Shown in pieces: positions 39,529-48,425 of a DNA stretch of 64,000 nucleotides. The notes under the pieces are model-generated. The model was not told where the DNA came from, made no database searches, and saw nothing but the letters and a program-made list of their open reading frames with translations. The stretch spans positions 496,001 through 560,000 of the forward strand of contig JADKCA010000002.1 of NCBI GenBank assembly GCA_016714795.1. The letters are read 5' to 3'. The DNA comes from Sphingomonadales bacterium. GTDB lineage: Bacteria > Pseudomonadota > Alphaproteobacteria > Sphingomonadales > Sphingomonadaceae. The stretch's first letter is position 1, and each line of letters opens with the position of its first letter. The translations under genes and the position numbers were made by a program.

Positions 39529-40131
39529 ATGACCATGAGTTTTGACCGCCGCTTCGCCCTTGGCCTGCTGGCCCCGCTTGCCGCTGTTTCGCTGTCCGGC
39601 TGTGGCATCAATTCGGTGCCTACGGCAGAAGAAAACGCCAAGGCCAAATGGGGCAATGTTCAGGCTGATTATCAGCGTCGTGCCGACCTCATCCCCAATC
39701 TGGTGGAAACGGTGAAGGGCTATGCCAAGCAGGAAAAGGACACGCTGACCGCCGTGACCGAAGCCCGCGCCAAGGCCTCATCTATTCAGGTTTCTGCGGC
39801 TGATCTTTCTGATCCGGCCAAGGTTGCCGCGTTCCAGCAGGCGCAGGGTGCCTTGTCGCAATCACTGGGCCGTCTGCTCGCGACGGCTGAAGCCTATCCG
39901 GACCTCAAGTCCAACCAGAATTTCCTGGCGTTGCAATCGCAGCTGGAAGGGACCGAGAACCGCATCAACATTTCCATCAAGGATTATAACGAAGCGGTGC
40001 AATCCTATAACACCACCATCCGCACCTTCCCGGATGCGATTGGTGCGAAGATCTTTTACGGCTCCAAGCCGCTGGAGAGCTTCAAGGCCACCGCCCCTAA
40101 CGCGGATCGCGCGCCGGAGGTGAAATTCTAG
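39529..40131 (+). CDS. lemA: LemA-family lipoprotein
   Basis: A 200-residue LemA protein anchored as a lipoprotein (LAPLAAVSLSGCG). The coiled helical body has the family motif YQRRADLIPNLVETVKGYA and later EGTENRINISIKDYNEAV. The start ATG at 39529 has GGGAG upstream; 39535 is an alternative. Two TPM-domain genes follow immediately; the LemA-TPM pairing is widespread, and its role in the envelope is not settled. Confidence 0.9.
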   Translation: MTMSFDRRFALGLLAPLAAVSLSGCGINSVPTAEENAKAKWGNVQADYQRRADLIPNLVETVKGYAKQEKDTLTAVTEARAKASSIQVSAADLSDPAKVAAFQQAQGALSQSLGRLLATAEAYPDLKSNQNFLALQSQLEGTENRINISIKDYNEAVQSYNTTIRTFPDAIGAKIFYGSKPLESFKATAPNADRAPEVKF

Positions 40132-40139
40132 GCACAGCC

Positions 40140-40940
40140 ATGGGTCCTGTCCTCTCCGCATTGCGTGCAGCGCTGCTGGCGCTGCTCCTGCTGGCACCCC
40201 CGGCCTTCGCTCAGACCTTCCCGGCGCAGAACAAGACGCGCGTGGTGGATGCCGCCGAAATCCTGCCGCCGCAGGATGAGGCGGCTCTTGATACCAAGCT
40301 CGCCGCCTATGAAACCGAAACCGGGCGGCAGATGGTGGTGGCGACGGTGGGCAGCCTTGAGGGCTATCCGGTCGAGGATTATGGCTATCGTCTCGGCCGC
40401 GCCTGGGGAATTGGCAGCAAGGAAAAGGATGACGGGACGTTGCTGCTCGTCGCCCCCAACGACCGCAAGGTGCGGATTGAGGTGGGGTATGGCGTGGAGC
40501 CGATCCTGACAGATGCCTTTTCAAGCGTGATCATCAACACGCAGATTCTGCCGCGCTTCAAGGTCGGCGACTATGTGAGTGGCATCAATGCCGGGACTGA
40601 CGCCATGATCGCCCAGCTGAAACTGACGCCCGAAGAGGCGGCCCAGCAAGCCAAGGCGCTAGCCGCGCAGAAAAAGGGTGATGACAAAGCCGGAGCGGTG
40701 ATCTTCTGGCTGTTTGTCATCTTTTTTTTCGTTCTGCCCGTTGTCCTTCCTCTGATTTTCGGGCGGCGGCGCGGCAAACGCTATCGCCATGGCCCGGTCA
40801 TCATCTGGGGACCAGGCGATTGGGGCGGCGGCGGCGGCTCATCCTGGGGTGGAGGCGGTGGTGGCTCCTGGGGTGATGGCGGTGGATTTTCAGGTGGCGG
40901 CGGCAGCTTTGGCGGCGGCGGCTCTTCGGGGAGCTGGTGA
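40140..40940 (+). CDS. TPM-domain membrane protein (YgcG family)
   Basis: A 266-residue exported protein: signal (LRAALLALLLLAPPAFAQ), a TPM domain at about 28-155 (VVDAAEILPPQDEAALDTKLAAYE, DGTLLLVAPNDRKVRIEVGYGVE), one transmembrane helix (FWLFVIFFFVLPVVLPLIF), a basic patch (GRRRGKRYRHG) and a glycine/serine-rich cytosolic or surface tail (repeated GGGGS with Trp). Starts at 40140, eight bases after lemA. The TPM fold is linked to envelope maintenance and photosystem repair in other organisms. Confidence 0.9.
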   Translation: MGPVLSALRAALLALLLLAPPAFAQTFPAQNKTRVVDAAEILPPQDEAALDTKLAAYETETGRQMVVATVGSLEGYPVEDYGYRLGRAWGIGSKEKDDGTLLLVAPNDRKVRIEVGYGVEPILTDAFSSVIINTQILPRFKVGDYVSGINAGTDAMIAQLKLTPEEAAQQAKALAAQKKGDDKAGAVIFWLFVIFFFVLPVVLPLIFGRRRGKRYRHGPVIIWGPGDWGGGGGSSWGGGGGGSWGDGGGFSGGGGSFGGGGSSGSW

Positions 40941-41620
40941 TGTCCAAAGCAATTCTCTCAGAAGCCGACCATCTCCGCGTGTCAGAGGCGGTGCGTGCCG
41001 CTGAACAGGGCACAGCGGGCGAAATTGTGACCATCGTGACAGAGCGGTCAGACCGCTATCAGGATGTGGCTTTGTGGTGGTCGGCTTTGTTTGCACTGCT
41101 GGCATTGGCGGCGCTGGCGGCCTTTCCGGAATTCTATCTGCTTTATTTCGGTTGGGTGAGCGGCGGCTGGATCAGCGATCTGACTCTCGCGGAGGGGTTC
41201 GAACTGGCTTTGGCCGTGGCGGGCCTCAAATTTGTCGGTTCGCGCCTGATCTTGCAATGGATGCCGCTGCGGCTGTGGATGACGCCGCGTTTCATCAAGG
41301 CGCAGCGCGTGCAGGGTCGCGCCATCCGCTATTTTAAGGTGGGGGCTGAGCGCCGCACCGTGGGACGCACGGGCATCCTCCTCTATCTCTCAACCGATGA
41401 ACATCTTGCCGAAATCGTGGCTGATGAGGCGATCCACAAGCTGGTGCCGCAGGAACGCTGGGGCGAGGCGATGGCGGCGCTGGTGACTTCAGCCAAGGAT
41501 GGTCGGCTGGCCGATGGCATGGTGGCCGCGATTGGTGCGGTTGGCGTGATCCTCGCTGAACATTTCCCGCGCGCTGCGGATGATGTGAACGAATTGCCGG
41601 ACCGGTTGATCGAGCTTTAG
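40940..41620 (+). CDS. second TPM-domain protein
   Basis: A 226-residue protein whose ATG shares one base with the previous stop (TGATG). The TPM domain is at the ends (SEADHLRVSEAVRAAEQGTAGEIVTIV; GILLYLSTDEHLAEIVADEAI). It is interrupted by two membrane helices (LFALLALAALAAFPEFYLLYF and LALAVAGLKFVG), as in the DUF3087-free 'TPM phosphatase-like' group in alphaproteobacteria. The third member of the lemA-TPM-TPM set. Confidence 0.85.
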   Translation: MSKAILSEADHLRVSEAVRAAEQGTAGEIVTIVTERSDRYQDVALWWSALFALLALAALAAFPEFYLLYFGWVSGGWISDLTLAEGFELALAVAGLKFVGSRLILQWMPLRLWMTPRFIKAQRVQGRAIRYFKVGAERRTVGRTGILLYLSTDEHLAEIVADEAIHKLVPQERWGEAMAALVTSAKDGRLADGMVAAIGAVGVILAEHFPRAADDVNELPDRLIEL

Positions 41621-41677
41621 GGGCAGAAGGCCCAAAGTCGCAGGGCTCCGGCCTGCGTCGGCGCGCGGAATTCCTGC

Positions 41678-42769
41678 CTACCCCAAACTCACCCGCCCGC
41701 CTGCATGGCGTTCCAGACGTCCGGCCAGTTCCAGTTCCAGCAAAACCATTTGCACGACGGCAGAAGAAAGGCGCGAAAGGCGGATGATTTCATCCACCTG
41801 CACCGGCGTGGGTCCAAGCAGCGAGAGGATGGCTTCACGTTCGCGGTCGTCGGCATCGGCGGGTTCCTGCATGTGCCGGAAGCCGGAGAGCGGGCTGCGC
41901 ACACCCGCGCCGATGATCGGGCTGATGGCCTCGATCACGTCCGCTGCATTCTGGATCAGCGTTGCGCCTTCGCGGATCAACAGGTTGCATCCTTGCGCGC
42001 GCGGATCAAGCGGGGAGCCGGGCACGGCCAGCACCTCCCGCCCCGATTCTGCGGCAAGCCGCGCGGTGATGAGCGAACCGGAGCGGGGCGCGGCCTCCAC
42101 CACCACCGTCGCCAACGCCATGCCCGCGATGATGCGATTGCGTGAGGGGAAGTGGCGCGCGAGCGGCTCGCGGCCGGGTGGCTGTTCGGCAATCACCAGT
42201 CCGCGCTCGCCCAACTGCGCCTGTAGGTCGCGGTTCTCCGGCGGGAAGGCGATGTCGATCCCGCTGGCGATCACACCGACGGTGTTCTCCGCCCCCGCGC
42301 CCTGATGCGCTGCGGTATCTATCCCGCGCGCAAGCCCGGACACGACGAGCATGCCCGCCTGCGCCAGATCATATGCCAATTGCCGGGCAAAGCGGCACCC
42401 GGCGGCAGAGGCATTTCGCGCGCCGACAATGGCGATGGCGGGGCGTTCCAGCAGGCGCAGATCGCCCTTCACGATGAGCGCGGGCGGCGCGGTATCAATT
42501 TCTGCCAGCAAATGCGGATAAAGGCCTTGCCCGACAAACAGATAGCGTGCGCCGAGCCGCTTTACGGACTCAATTTCGCGCGCAACATCGTCAATCCGCG
42601 CAAGCTGGGGTGCGCGACCGCCCCCGCGTGCGGCCAGTTGCGGAATGGCGTCCAATGCGGCAGCTGCACTGCCGAAGCGCTGGATCAACTGGAAATAGGT
42701 GACAGGGCCGATATGGGCCGAGCGGATCAGGCGCAGCCGGTCCAGCCGGTCCTGATCCGCACTGTTCAT
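41678..42769 (-). CDS. dprA: DNA-processing protein DprA
   Basis: Loads RecA on to incoming single strands and protects them during natural transformation. The 363-residue protein has an N-terminal SAM-like helical part, the Rossmann domain with IAIVGARNASAAGCRFA, VVSGLARGIDTAAHQGA, GVIASGIDIAFPPENR and GSLITARLAAESGREVLAVPG, and a C-terminal winged helix of the DML1 type. The start overlaps the plsY stop (ATGA). Confidence 0.95.
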   Translation of the reverse strand: MNSADQDRLDRLRLIRSAHIGPVTYFQLIQRFGSAAAALDAIPQLAARGGGRAPQLARIDDVAREIESVKRLGARYLFVGQGLYPHLLAEIDTAPPALIVKGDLRLLERPAIAIVGARNASAAGCRFARQLAYDLAQAGMLVVSGLARGIDTAAHQGAGAENTVGVIASGIDIAFPPENRDLQAQLGERGLVIAEQPPGREPLARHFPSRNRIIAGMALATVVVEAAPRSGSLITARLAAESGREVLAVPGSPLDPRAQGCNLLIREGATLIQNAADVIEAISPIIGAGVRSPLSGFRHMQEPADADDREREAILSLLGPTPVQVDEIIRLSRLSSAVVQMVLLELELAGRLERHAGGRVSLG

Positions 42770-43362
42770 TCGGACTTCTGGCCCACTTTGGGCTCTGTCC
42801 CGGCGAGCAGGCGGCTGATATTCTCACCATGTTTCCAGATCAGGATGAGCGCGAGCGCGATGAGCGCCACGGCCTCTGCACCTTTGCCCAGCACAATCGC
42901 CATGATGGGGGCTGAAACCGCCGCCGCCATACCGCTGGCGGAAGAAATGCGGGTAATCGCCAGCGAGCCAAGCCAGACTAGGGCGAAGACAGCGCCAATC
43001 CGCCAATCGAGCGCGAGGCACACGCCCAGCAAGGTCGCGACGCCCTTGCCGCCTTTGAAACCGATCCAAACTGGCCAGAGATGCCCTGCAAAGGCACCGA
43101 CGCCACCCAGCAGCGCAAAGCCTGTGCCAATCTCGCGCGTGATGCACACAGCGGCGGCCCCTTTGGCCATGTCGAGCAGCAGCGTTCCCGCTGCCAGCCC
43201 TTTGCGGCCGGTGCGCAGGACGTTGGTTGCTCCGATATTGCCGGATCCGATCTGGCGGACATCGCCCGCGCCGAACATGCGCGTCAGCACCACGCCGAAG
43301 GGAATGCTGCCCAGCGCATAGCCTATCAGGAGGGCGAGGGTGGGGTCTGTCCAGAGTGGCAT
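42766..43362 (-). CDS. plsY: acyl-phosphate:glycerol-3-phosphate acyltransferase
   Basis: First acyl transfer in phospholipid synthesis. A 198-residue inner-membrane protein with five hydrophobic helices and the three PlsY motifs: GSGNIGATNVLRTG at about 39, GFKGGKGVATLLG at about 95, and the third at ISSASGMAAA. It precedes dprA with coupled translation, a frequent arrangement in alphaproteobacteria, and diverges from murI. Confidence 0.95.
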   Translation of the reverse strand: MPLWTDPTLALLIGYALGSIPFGVVLTRMFGAGDVRQIGSGNIGATNVLRTGRKGLAAGTLLLDMAKGAAAVCITREIGTGFALLGGVGAFAGHLWPVWIGFKGGKGVATLLGVCLALDWRIGAVFALVWLGSLAITRISSASGMAAAVSAPIMAIVLGKGAEAVALIALALILIWKHGENISRLLAGTEPKVGQKSE

Positions 43363-43476
43363 GGTTGATCCTTCCAGTCACAATATGTCGAAAACATACA
43401 AAGGGCAATGGCGACTTGTCGCGCCGTCTGGATGCGTTTAGCACCGCGCAGTGTCCTGCAAAAGTTCCTTCGCGCC

Positions 43477-44283
43477 ATGCCGCCTTTGACCGCGACCGCT
43501 CCGGTTCTGGTGTTCGATTCGGGTGTGGGAGGCCTGTCTGTCCTTGCTGAAATTCGCGGGCTCCTCCCGCAGGCCCCGATCGTCTATGCGGCAGACAATG
43601 CGTGGCACCCCTATGGCCAGAAGAGCGAACATGAAATCGCTGCGCGCGTCCCTGCTTTGCTGGGGCGGCTGGCGGAACGATACCATCCGCGCGTCATCGT
43701 GATTGCCTGCAACACGGCGGCGACCATCGCGCTGGCCGATGTGCGTTCCGCGCTGGATCTGCCGATTGTCGGCACGGTGCCAGCAGTGAAGCCCGCCGCA
43801 CTCGCTTCAGTCAATCGCGCGATTGCCGTTCTGGGGACGGCGGCGACAGTGCGCCAGCCCTATGTTGATCGGCTGGTGGCCGAGTTCGCGTCGGACTGTC
43901 TGGTGATCCGTCATGGCTCGCCCGAACTGGTCGCTCTGGCAGAGGCCAAGCTGCGCGGCACGCCTGCCCCGGCGGACGCGGTGGCGGCGGCGGTTGCGCC
44001 CATCTTTGCGCAGCCGGGTGCGGAGCGGGTGGATCAGGTCGTGCTGGCGTGCACGCATTTCCCCCTGCTGCGCGACGAATTGGCCGCAGCCTGCCCGCCG
44101 GGCGTGGCGCTGGTGGATTCGGGGGCGGGCATCGCGCGGCGCACCGTCTTCCTGACTCAGGGCCAGGAATGGGCGGATACACCAAGCGACGGGATTGCCG
44201 TCTTTACCGCGAATACACCCGATCTGCCCTTGCTCATGCCCGCACTCAACGGCTACGGCCTGACGCGCATCGATCTGTTGTGA
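43477..44283 (+). CDS. murI: glutamate racemase
   Basis: Supplies D-glutamate for peptidoglycan. The protein has 268 residues. The two catalytic cysteines are in IACNTAATIAL and VLACTHFPLL, with the family N-terminus VLVFDSGVGGLSVL. The start at 43477 was chosen over an ORF start at 43408 because it gives the correct N-terminus; there is no strong ribosome site. It diverges from plsY across 114 bases and lies 13 bases before the transporter gene. Confidence 0.95.
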   Translation: MPPLTATAPVLVFDSGVGGLSVLAEIRGLLPQAPIVYAADNAWHPYGQKSEHEIAARVPALLGRLAERYHPRVIVIACNTAATIALADVRSALDLPIVGTVPAVKPAALASVNRAIAVLGTAATVRQPYVDRLVAEFASDCLVIRHGSPELVALAEAKLRGTPAPADAVAAAVAPIFAQPGAERVDQVVLACTHFPLLRDELAAACPPGVALVDSGAGIARRTVFLTQGQEWADTPSDGIAVFTANTPDLPLLMPALNGYGLTRIDLL

Positions 44284-44296
44284 GAAGGACCGCCTG

Positions 44297-45577
44297 ATGG
44301 AAACCGTGTTCCGCCTGCTCACGCAACGGCGCTTTCTGCCGCTGTTCATCACGCAGTTTCTGGGCGCGTTTAACGATAATCTGTTCAAGATGGCGATGAT
44401 CGTGCTTGTCACCTTCACCATCTATAATGATCCGCAGCAAGAAGCATGGTTCAGCGCGCTGGCGGGCGGCATTTTCATCCTGCCCTTCTTTCTGTTGTCC
44501 GCGGCCTCCGGCCAACTGGCGGACCTCACCTGCAAGGCGCGGATCGCGCGGCTGGTGAAGACGGCGGAGATTGCGATCATGTTGGGCGGGGCCGCCGGAC
44601 TCATGCTCCATTCGGTGCCGCTGATGCTCGCTGCACTATTCGCCATGGGCATCCATTCCACCTTTTTCGGCCCGATCAAATACGCCATTCTGCCGCAGCA
44701 TCTGGATGAAGATCATGTGCTCGGGGGAACGGCGCTGGTGGAGGCGGGCACATATGTTGCCATTCTGCTCGGCACGGTTGCGGGTGGCTGGTTGCCCTAT
44801 CAATGGTCGGCCATCGGTGTGATTGGCGTGGCCATCCTCGGGCGACTTGCCAGCATCTATATTCCCGATGCGCCGCCAGTGCGCGGACATGAGCTGGAAC
44901 GGACCGACTGGCATGTGTTCCGCGCTTCCTGGCGGATGGTGCGCGATACGCTGCATGTACCGCGCGTGTTCATGGCGATTATGGCGATCAGCTTTTTTTG
45001 GGCCATCGGCGCGATCTTCGCCGCGCAATTCCCGCCCATGGTGAAGAATGCGCTGGGGGCAGACAATACTGTGGCGACAATCTTCACCGCAGTCTTCTCG
45101 GTTGGCGTCGCCATCGGTTCGGTGGCGGTCAATCGGCTGCTCAACGGGCATGTCTCGGCGCGCTACTCGCCTGTGTCGGTGATCGTGATGGGACTGTTCG
45201 TGCTCGATCTGTGGTGGACGATCAGCCACTGGACGTACCGGACGGATACGCTGATGGGGTGGAGCCAGTTCATTGCGCTGGGCAGCGCCGAACGCATCAT
45301 GTTCGATCTGCTGGGCATTGCGATTGCGGGCGGTATGTTCGTGGTGCCGCTTTATGCCTTCCTCACGACGACGGTGGATGCGGCGGATACCGCCAAGGCG
45401 GTGGCCGCGAACAATATCGTCAATTCAGGCGCAATGGTGATTGCAGCCCTGTTGCTGAGCGTGCTGACGGGCATTGGCGTGACAATCGAGGATACCATCC
45501 TGCTGGTCGCGGTGGCGTGCATCGTCTCCGCATGGATTGCGCACCGGCTGGTGCGGATCGAGGGCGTGTCGCACTGA
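44297..45577 (+). CDS. LplT-like MFS transporter
   Basis: A 426-residue inner-membrane MFS protein with twelve hydrophobic segments. The N-terminal signature RFLPLFITQFLGAFNDNLFKMAMIVLVTF and ALFAMGIHSTFFGPIKYAILPQHL match the lysophospholipid flippase LplT branch. Neither the 2-acyl-GPE acyltransferase domain nor an aas gene follows, so it is a stand-alone carrier. The distance of 13 bases from murI suggests cotranscription. Confidence 0.85.
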   Translation: METVFRLLTQRRFLPLFITQFLGAFNDNLFKMAMIVLVTFTIYNDPQQEAWFSALAGGIFILPFFLLSAASGQLADLTCKARIARLVKTAEIAIMLGGAAGLMLHSVPLMLAALFAMGIHSTFFGPIKYAILPQHLDEDHVLGGTALVEAGTYVAILLGTVAGGWLPYQWSAIGVIGVAILGRLASIYIPDAPPVRGHELERTDWHVFRASWRMVRDTLHVPRVFMAIMAISFFWAIGAIFAAQFPPMVKNALGADNTVATIFTAVFSVGVAIGSVAVNRLLNGHVSARYSPVSVIVMGLFVLDLWWTISHWTYRTDTLMGWSQFIALGSAERIMFDLLGIAIAGGMFVVPLYAFLTTTVDAADTAKAVAANNIVNSGAMVIAALLLSVLTGIGVTIEDTILLVAVACIVSAWIAHRLVRIEGVSH

Positions 45578-45586
45578 GCTGCACGA

Positions 45587-46381
45587 TCAATCCCGCACGC
45601 GCAGGATCATCGACTGGCTGGCAGAGGCCATCAGCGTGCCATCTTCGGCAAAGATCCGCATCGCGCCATGAACGATGCCCGCATGGATCACTTCGATCTG
45701 GATATCGCACAGCACCCATTCGGTCGGGACGATCGCGCCATAGCGGATCGTGTTATCCAGACTGTTGCCGCCTGCATGGCGTCCGGTGGCGTTGCGGATG
45801 CCCGGCGTCATGAAATCGGCGATGACAGCGAGCATGATGCGGTCGATGCTGATGTCTTCCACTGGACGCATCCAGATGAGCAGGCGGCCGTCATTGGTGC
45901 GCGTTTCCGCATTGGGCAAATTCCCGAAACTGCCACGCGCCGGGCGGAAGCGGATGCGCGAGCCGAGATTCTCGTCGCCAGACCAGTGCGAAGATTCGTC
46001 GCACTCCCGCCAGTGCGGAACATTGTCCAGCTTGACCCATTGCCCGTCCAGCCCGGTGCGCGTTCCTAGCGCTGCAGCCGCTGTCAGCACCTCGCGCTCG
46101 CCGAGATGGATGGAGGCGCGCGCCTGTGTGATGGCATTGCCTTCGGCGGGCAGATCGACGGTGATTTCCGCGTCATTGCCCGGCTGTGCATAGGAGATGT
46201 AGTGCGCAGTCGCCCAAATGGCCGGGCGGTCCGAGGCGGCCTCCATCGCGGCAACCGAGGCAGCAAGGCCCACGCCCCCGAACATGAACTCCCGGCCGGG
46301 AATGCCGACCGAGAGATTGCGGGTGATGGGCAGGATGTAGTTCAGGCGGTCTTGCCGCTGGATTTCAAGAAAGGCGTGCAT
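45587..46381 (-). CDS. acyl-CoA thioesterase family protein
   Basis: A 264-residue double-hotdog protein of the TesB-like thioesterase superfamily (GREFMFGGVGLAASVAAMEAA; AHYISYAQPGNDAEITVDLP; second hotdog with RYGAIVPTEWVLCDIQIEVIHAGIVHGAMRIFAEDGTLMASASQ). The active-site Asp/Gln/Thr set is not fully discernible. It ends 9 bases after the convergent transporter. Upstream lies the monooxygenase gene, separated by a hairpin. The substrate is unknown. Confidence 0.82.
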   Translation of the reverse strand: MHAFLEIQRQDRLNYILPITRNLSVGIPGREFMFGGVGLAASVAAMEAASDRPAIWATAHYISYAQPGNDAEITVDLPAEGNAITQARASIHLGEREVLTAAAALGTRTGLDGQWVKLDNVPHWRECDESSHWSGDENLGSRIRFRPARGSFGNLPNAETRTNDGRLLIWMRPVEDISIDRIMLAVIADFMTPGIRNATGRHAGGNSLDNTIRYGAIVPTEWVLCDIQIEVIHAGIVHGAMRIFAEDGTLMASASQSMILRVRD

Positions 46382-46403
46382 GGCGGCGTCCGTAACGCGG
46401 GCG

Positions 46404-46436
46404 GCGCGCGGTGTGAAGGGGCTTCACACCGCGCGC
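46404..46436. terminator. perfect 15-bp hairpin
   Basis: GCGCGCGGTGTGAAG pairs perfectly with CTTCACACCGCGCGC around a GGG loop. It lies 12 bases after the stop of the leftward monooxygenase gene and 22 bases before the thioesterase start. There is no T-run, so it may terminate inefficiently or stabilise the upstream mRNA. Confidence 0.6.
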
Positions 46437-46448
46437 CTGCTGCCTGGT

Positions 46449-48236
46449 TCAGGCGAAAGCCAACCCCGCAAAATTGCCGTTGGTTCGCCAGTCCTCGATA
46501 TAGTTGAAATAGGCCATCGCGCCGGCCGGATGACCCTGCATCACGATGCCGCCTTCGCCTTCCCAGCCATGGCCTTCGTTGTTGTAATAGCCGGGGGTGC
46601 ATTCGGTGCCACCGATCAGCGATCCCATGCCGGTGGAGAGCAAGGCGAGCCAAGCATCCTGTGCCTCCCGCGTCACGTCCACCACCGCTTTGTCTTCCGC
46701 GCGCGCGTGGGAGACGATGGCGGCGATGGTCTTGCCCGCGTCGATCAGATTGTGCGGGATGTTGGCGATGAAGTTCGCGCCTTGCCCCGGTTGTACGAAG
46801 AACAGATTGGGGAAGCCGTGAACATGGACGCCGTGCAGCGATTTCATTCCCCCGGTCCATGCCTCGGCCAGCGTCACGCCATCGCGGCCCACGGCGTCAA
46901 AGCCGGAGCGGCGCTGATAGCTCGTCCCCACTTCGAAGCCAGAAGCGTAAACGATGCAATCCACTTCATATTCATGGCCCGCCACGACCACGCCCTTCTC
47001 GCTGATCCGCTCCACGCCCTTGCCATCGGTGTCGATCAGATGCGTGTTGGGGTTGTTGAAGCTTTGCAGATAGGCGTCGTGGAACGTCGGGCGCTTGCAC
47101 AGCTGGCGATACCAGGCCTGAAGTTTCTCCGCTGTGTCATGGTCCCTCACCACGGCTTCGGCGCGCGCGCGAATTTCGGACATTTTCTCATTGTCCGTCT
47201 CTTCGAACGCGTCGAGCATCCGCTGCGGCGTCAGTTCTTCCATGGGAATATCAGCCATGCGCGTGCGCAGCCGCTTGGCAATGTCTGTCCAGCCGTCATT
47301 GACCAGATCCTCATCCGGAATGCCAAGGCCGGAGAAGTGCGCCGCGAAATTTTCCAGCCAGCGCATCTGCCAGCCCGGCCCTGCCATGTCGTTGAACCAG
47401 TCCGGATCAATCGGGCCATTGTTGCGCGTATCGACCGAACTGGGGGTGCGCTGGAAGACGAACAGCTCCTTGGCGTATTTGGAAAGGTGCGGCACCACCT
47501 GAACGGCGGTTGCCCCAGTGCCGATGATCGCCACGCGCTTGTCCGCCAGCTTGCTCAGCGTCAGATCTTCGGGCTTGCCGCCGGTATAGTCATAGTCCCA
47601 GCGGCTGGTGTGGAAGCTATGGCCCTTGAAATCCTCGATGCCCGGCAGGCCCGGCAGCTTCGCCACATGGAGCGGCCCGGTGCCCAGCCCCACATATTGC
47701 GCGGTGAAATTATCGCCGCGATTTGTGGTGATGCGCCAGGCCTTCACTGACTCGTCCCACTCCAGTCCTGTTACTTCGGTGTGGAACAGCGCCTTGTCAT
47801 ACAGGTTGAACTGATTGGCGATGCGCTTGCTATGCTCCAATATTTCGGGCGCGTGAGCGTATTTTTCGGTCGGGCGGTAATTGGTTTCCTCCAGCAGTGG
47901 CAAATAGATCAGCGAGGCCGTATCGCACTGCGCACCGGGATAGCGGTTCCAATACCAAGTGCCGCCCACATCGCCGCCTTTTTCGATGATGCGATAATCG
48001 GTGATGCCCGCTTCCTTCAGCTTGGCCCCCACGCACAGCCCGGCAAAGCCGCCGCCCACAAAGGCGAAAGTGACATGATCGTTCACCGGCGCGCGTGGCG
48101 CGACCGGGATATAGGGATCGGTCTTGTAGTGATCGAACTTGCCGGACAGCTCGATATATTGATTGTTCCCGTCCGGGCGGACGCGCTTGTCCCGCTCGGC
48201 GGCATAGCGGGCGCGAATGGCGGCAGTATCGACCAT
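46449..48236 (-). CDS. Baeyer-Villiger-type flavin monooxygenase
   Basis: A 595-residue FAD/NADPH enzyme that would insert oxygen next to a ketone. FAD-binding Rossmann FAFVGGGFAGLCVG is at about 57-70; the BVMO fingerprint FKGHSFHTSRWDYD lies in the middle; the NADPH Rossmann RVAIIGTGATAVQVVP follows; ATG motif near the C-terminus (CIVYASGFEVGTSY). The start at 48236 was chosen over 48245 because AGGAGAGG is then eight or so bases upstream. Neither an alcohol dehydrogenase nor a hydrolase sits next to it, so the pathway is open. Confidence 0.9.
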   Translation of the reverse strand: MVDTAAIRARYAAERDKRVRPDGNNQYIELSGKFDHYKTDPYIPVAPRAPVNDHVTFAFVGGGFAGLCVGAKLKEAGITDYRIIEKGGDVGGTWYWNRYPGAQCDTASLIYLPLLEETNYRPTEKYAHAPEILEHSKRIANQFNLYDKALFHTEVTGLEWDESVKAWRITTNRGDNFTAQYVGLGTGPLHVAKLPGLPGIEDFKGHSFHTSRWDYDYTGGKPEDLTLSKLADKRVAIIGTGATAVQVVPHLSKYAKELFVFQRTPSSVDTRNNGPIDPDWFNDMAGPGWQMRWLENFAAHFSGLGIPDEDLVNDGWTDIAKRLRTRMADIPMEELTPQRMLDAFEETDNEKMSEIRARAEAVVRDHDTAEKLQAWYRQLCKRPTFHDAYLQSFNNPNTHLIDTDGKGVERISEKGVVVAGHEYEVDCIVYASGFEVGTSYQRRSGFDAVGRDGVTLAEAWTGGMKSLHGVHVHGFPNLFFVQPGQGANFIANIPHNLIDAGKTIAAIVSHARAEDKAVVDVTREAQDAWLALLSTGMGSLIGGTECTPGYYNNEGHGWEGEGGIVMQGHPAGAMAYFNYIEDWRTNGNFAGLAFA

Positions 48237-48350
48237 GTGAATCATCCTCTCCTGTATTTGTAGTCAGGATTGCCTGTTTTCGGCGCGAGGAGAAGAGATT
48301 TTTTGGGGGAGGGGGGAGAGGGCGGGATGCCGTAGCGTTAGTCTCGTTCC

Positions 48351-48413
48351 GTCATCGCAAGCGCAGCGAAGCAATCCAGACGTACTGGATAGCTTCGCTG
48401 TACTCGCAATGAC
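48351..48413. repeat. REP-like inverted repeat (GCAGCGAAGCAATCCAG type)
   Basis: The left arm GTCATCGCAAGCGCAGCGAAG... (48351-48379) pairs imperfectly with the right arm ending CTCGCAATGAC at 48413 around a 5-base centre. 'GCAGCGAAGCAATCCAG' is a familiar dispersed palindrome in proteobacteria. It occupies the gap between cobS and the monooxygenase gene. Confidence 0.75.
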
Positions 48414-48425
48414 AAATTGGGTTAA

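Noticed and set aside
40830..40940. Gly-rich low-complexity stretch as a frameshift or repeat expansion
   Set aside because: It is the normal GGGGS-type tail of the TPM/YgcG family and stays in frame to a coupled stop.
46380..47750. A 456-codon rightward ORF opposite the monooxygenase
   Set aside because: Antisense shadow; the leftward frame carries both Rossmann motifs and the BVMO fingerprint.
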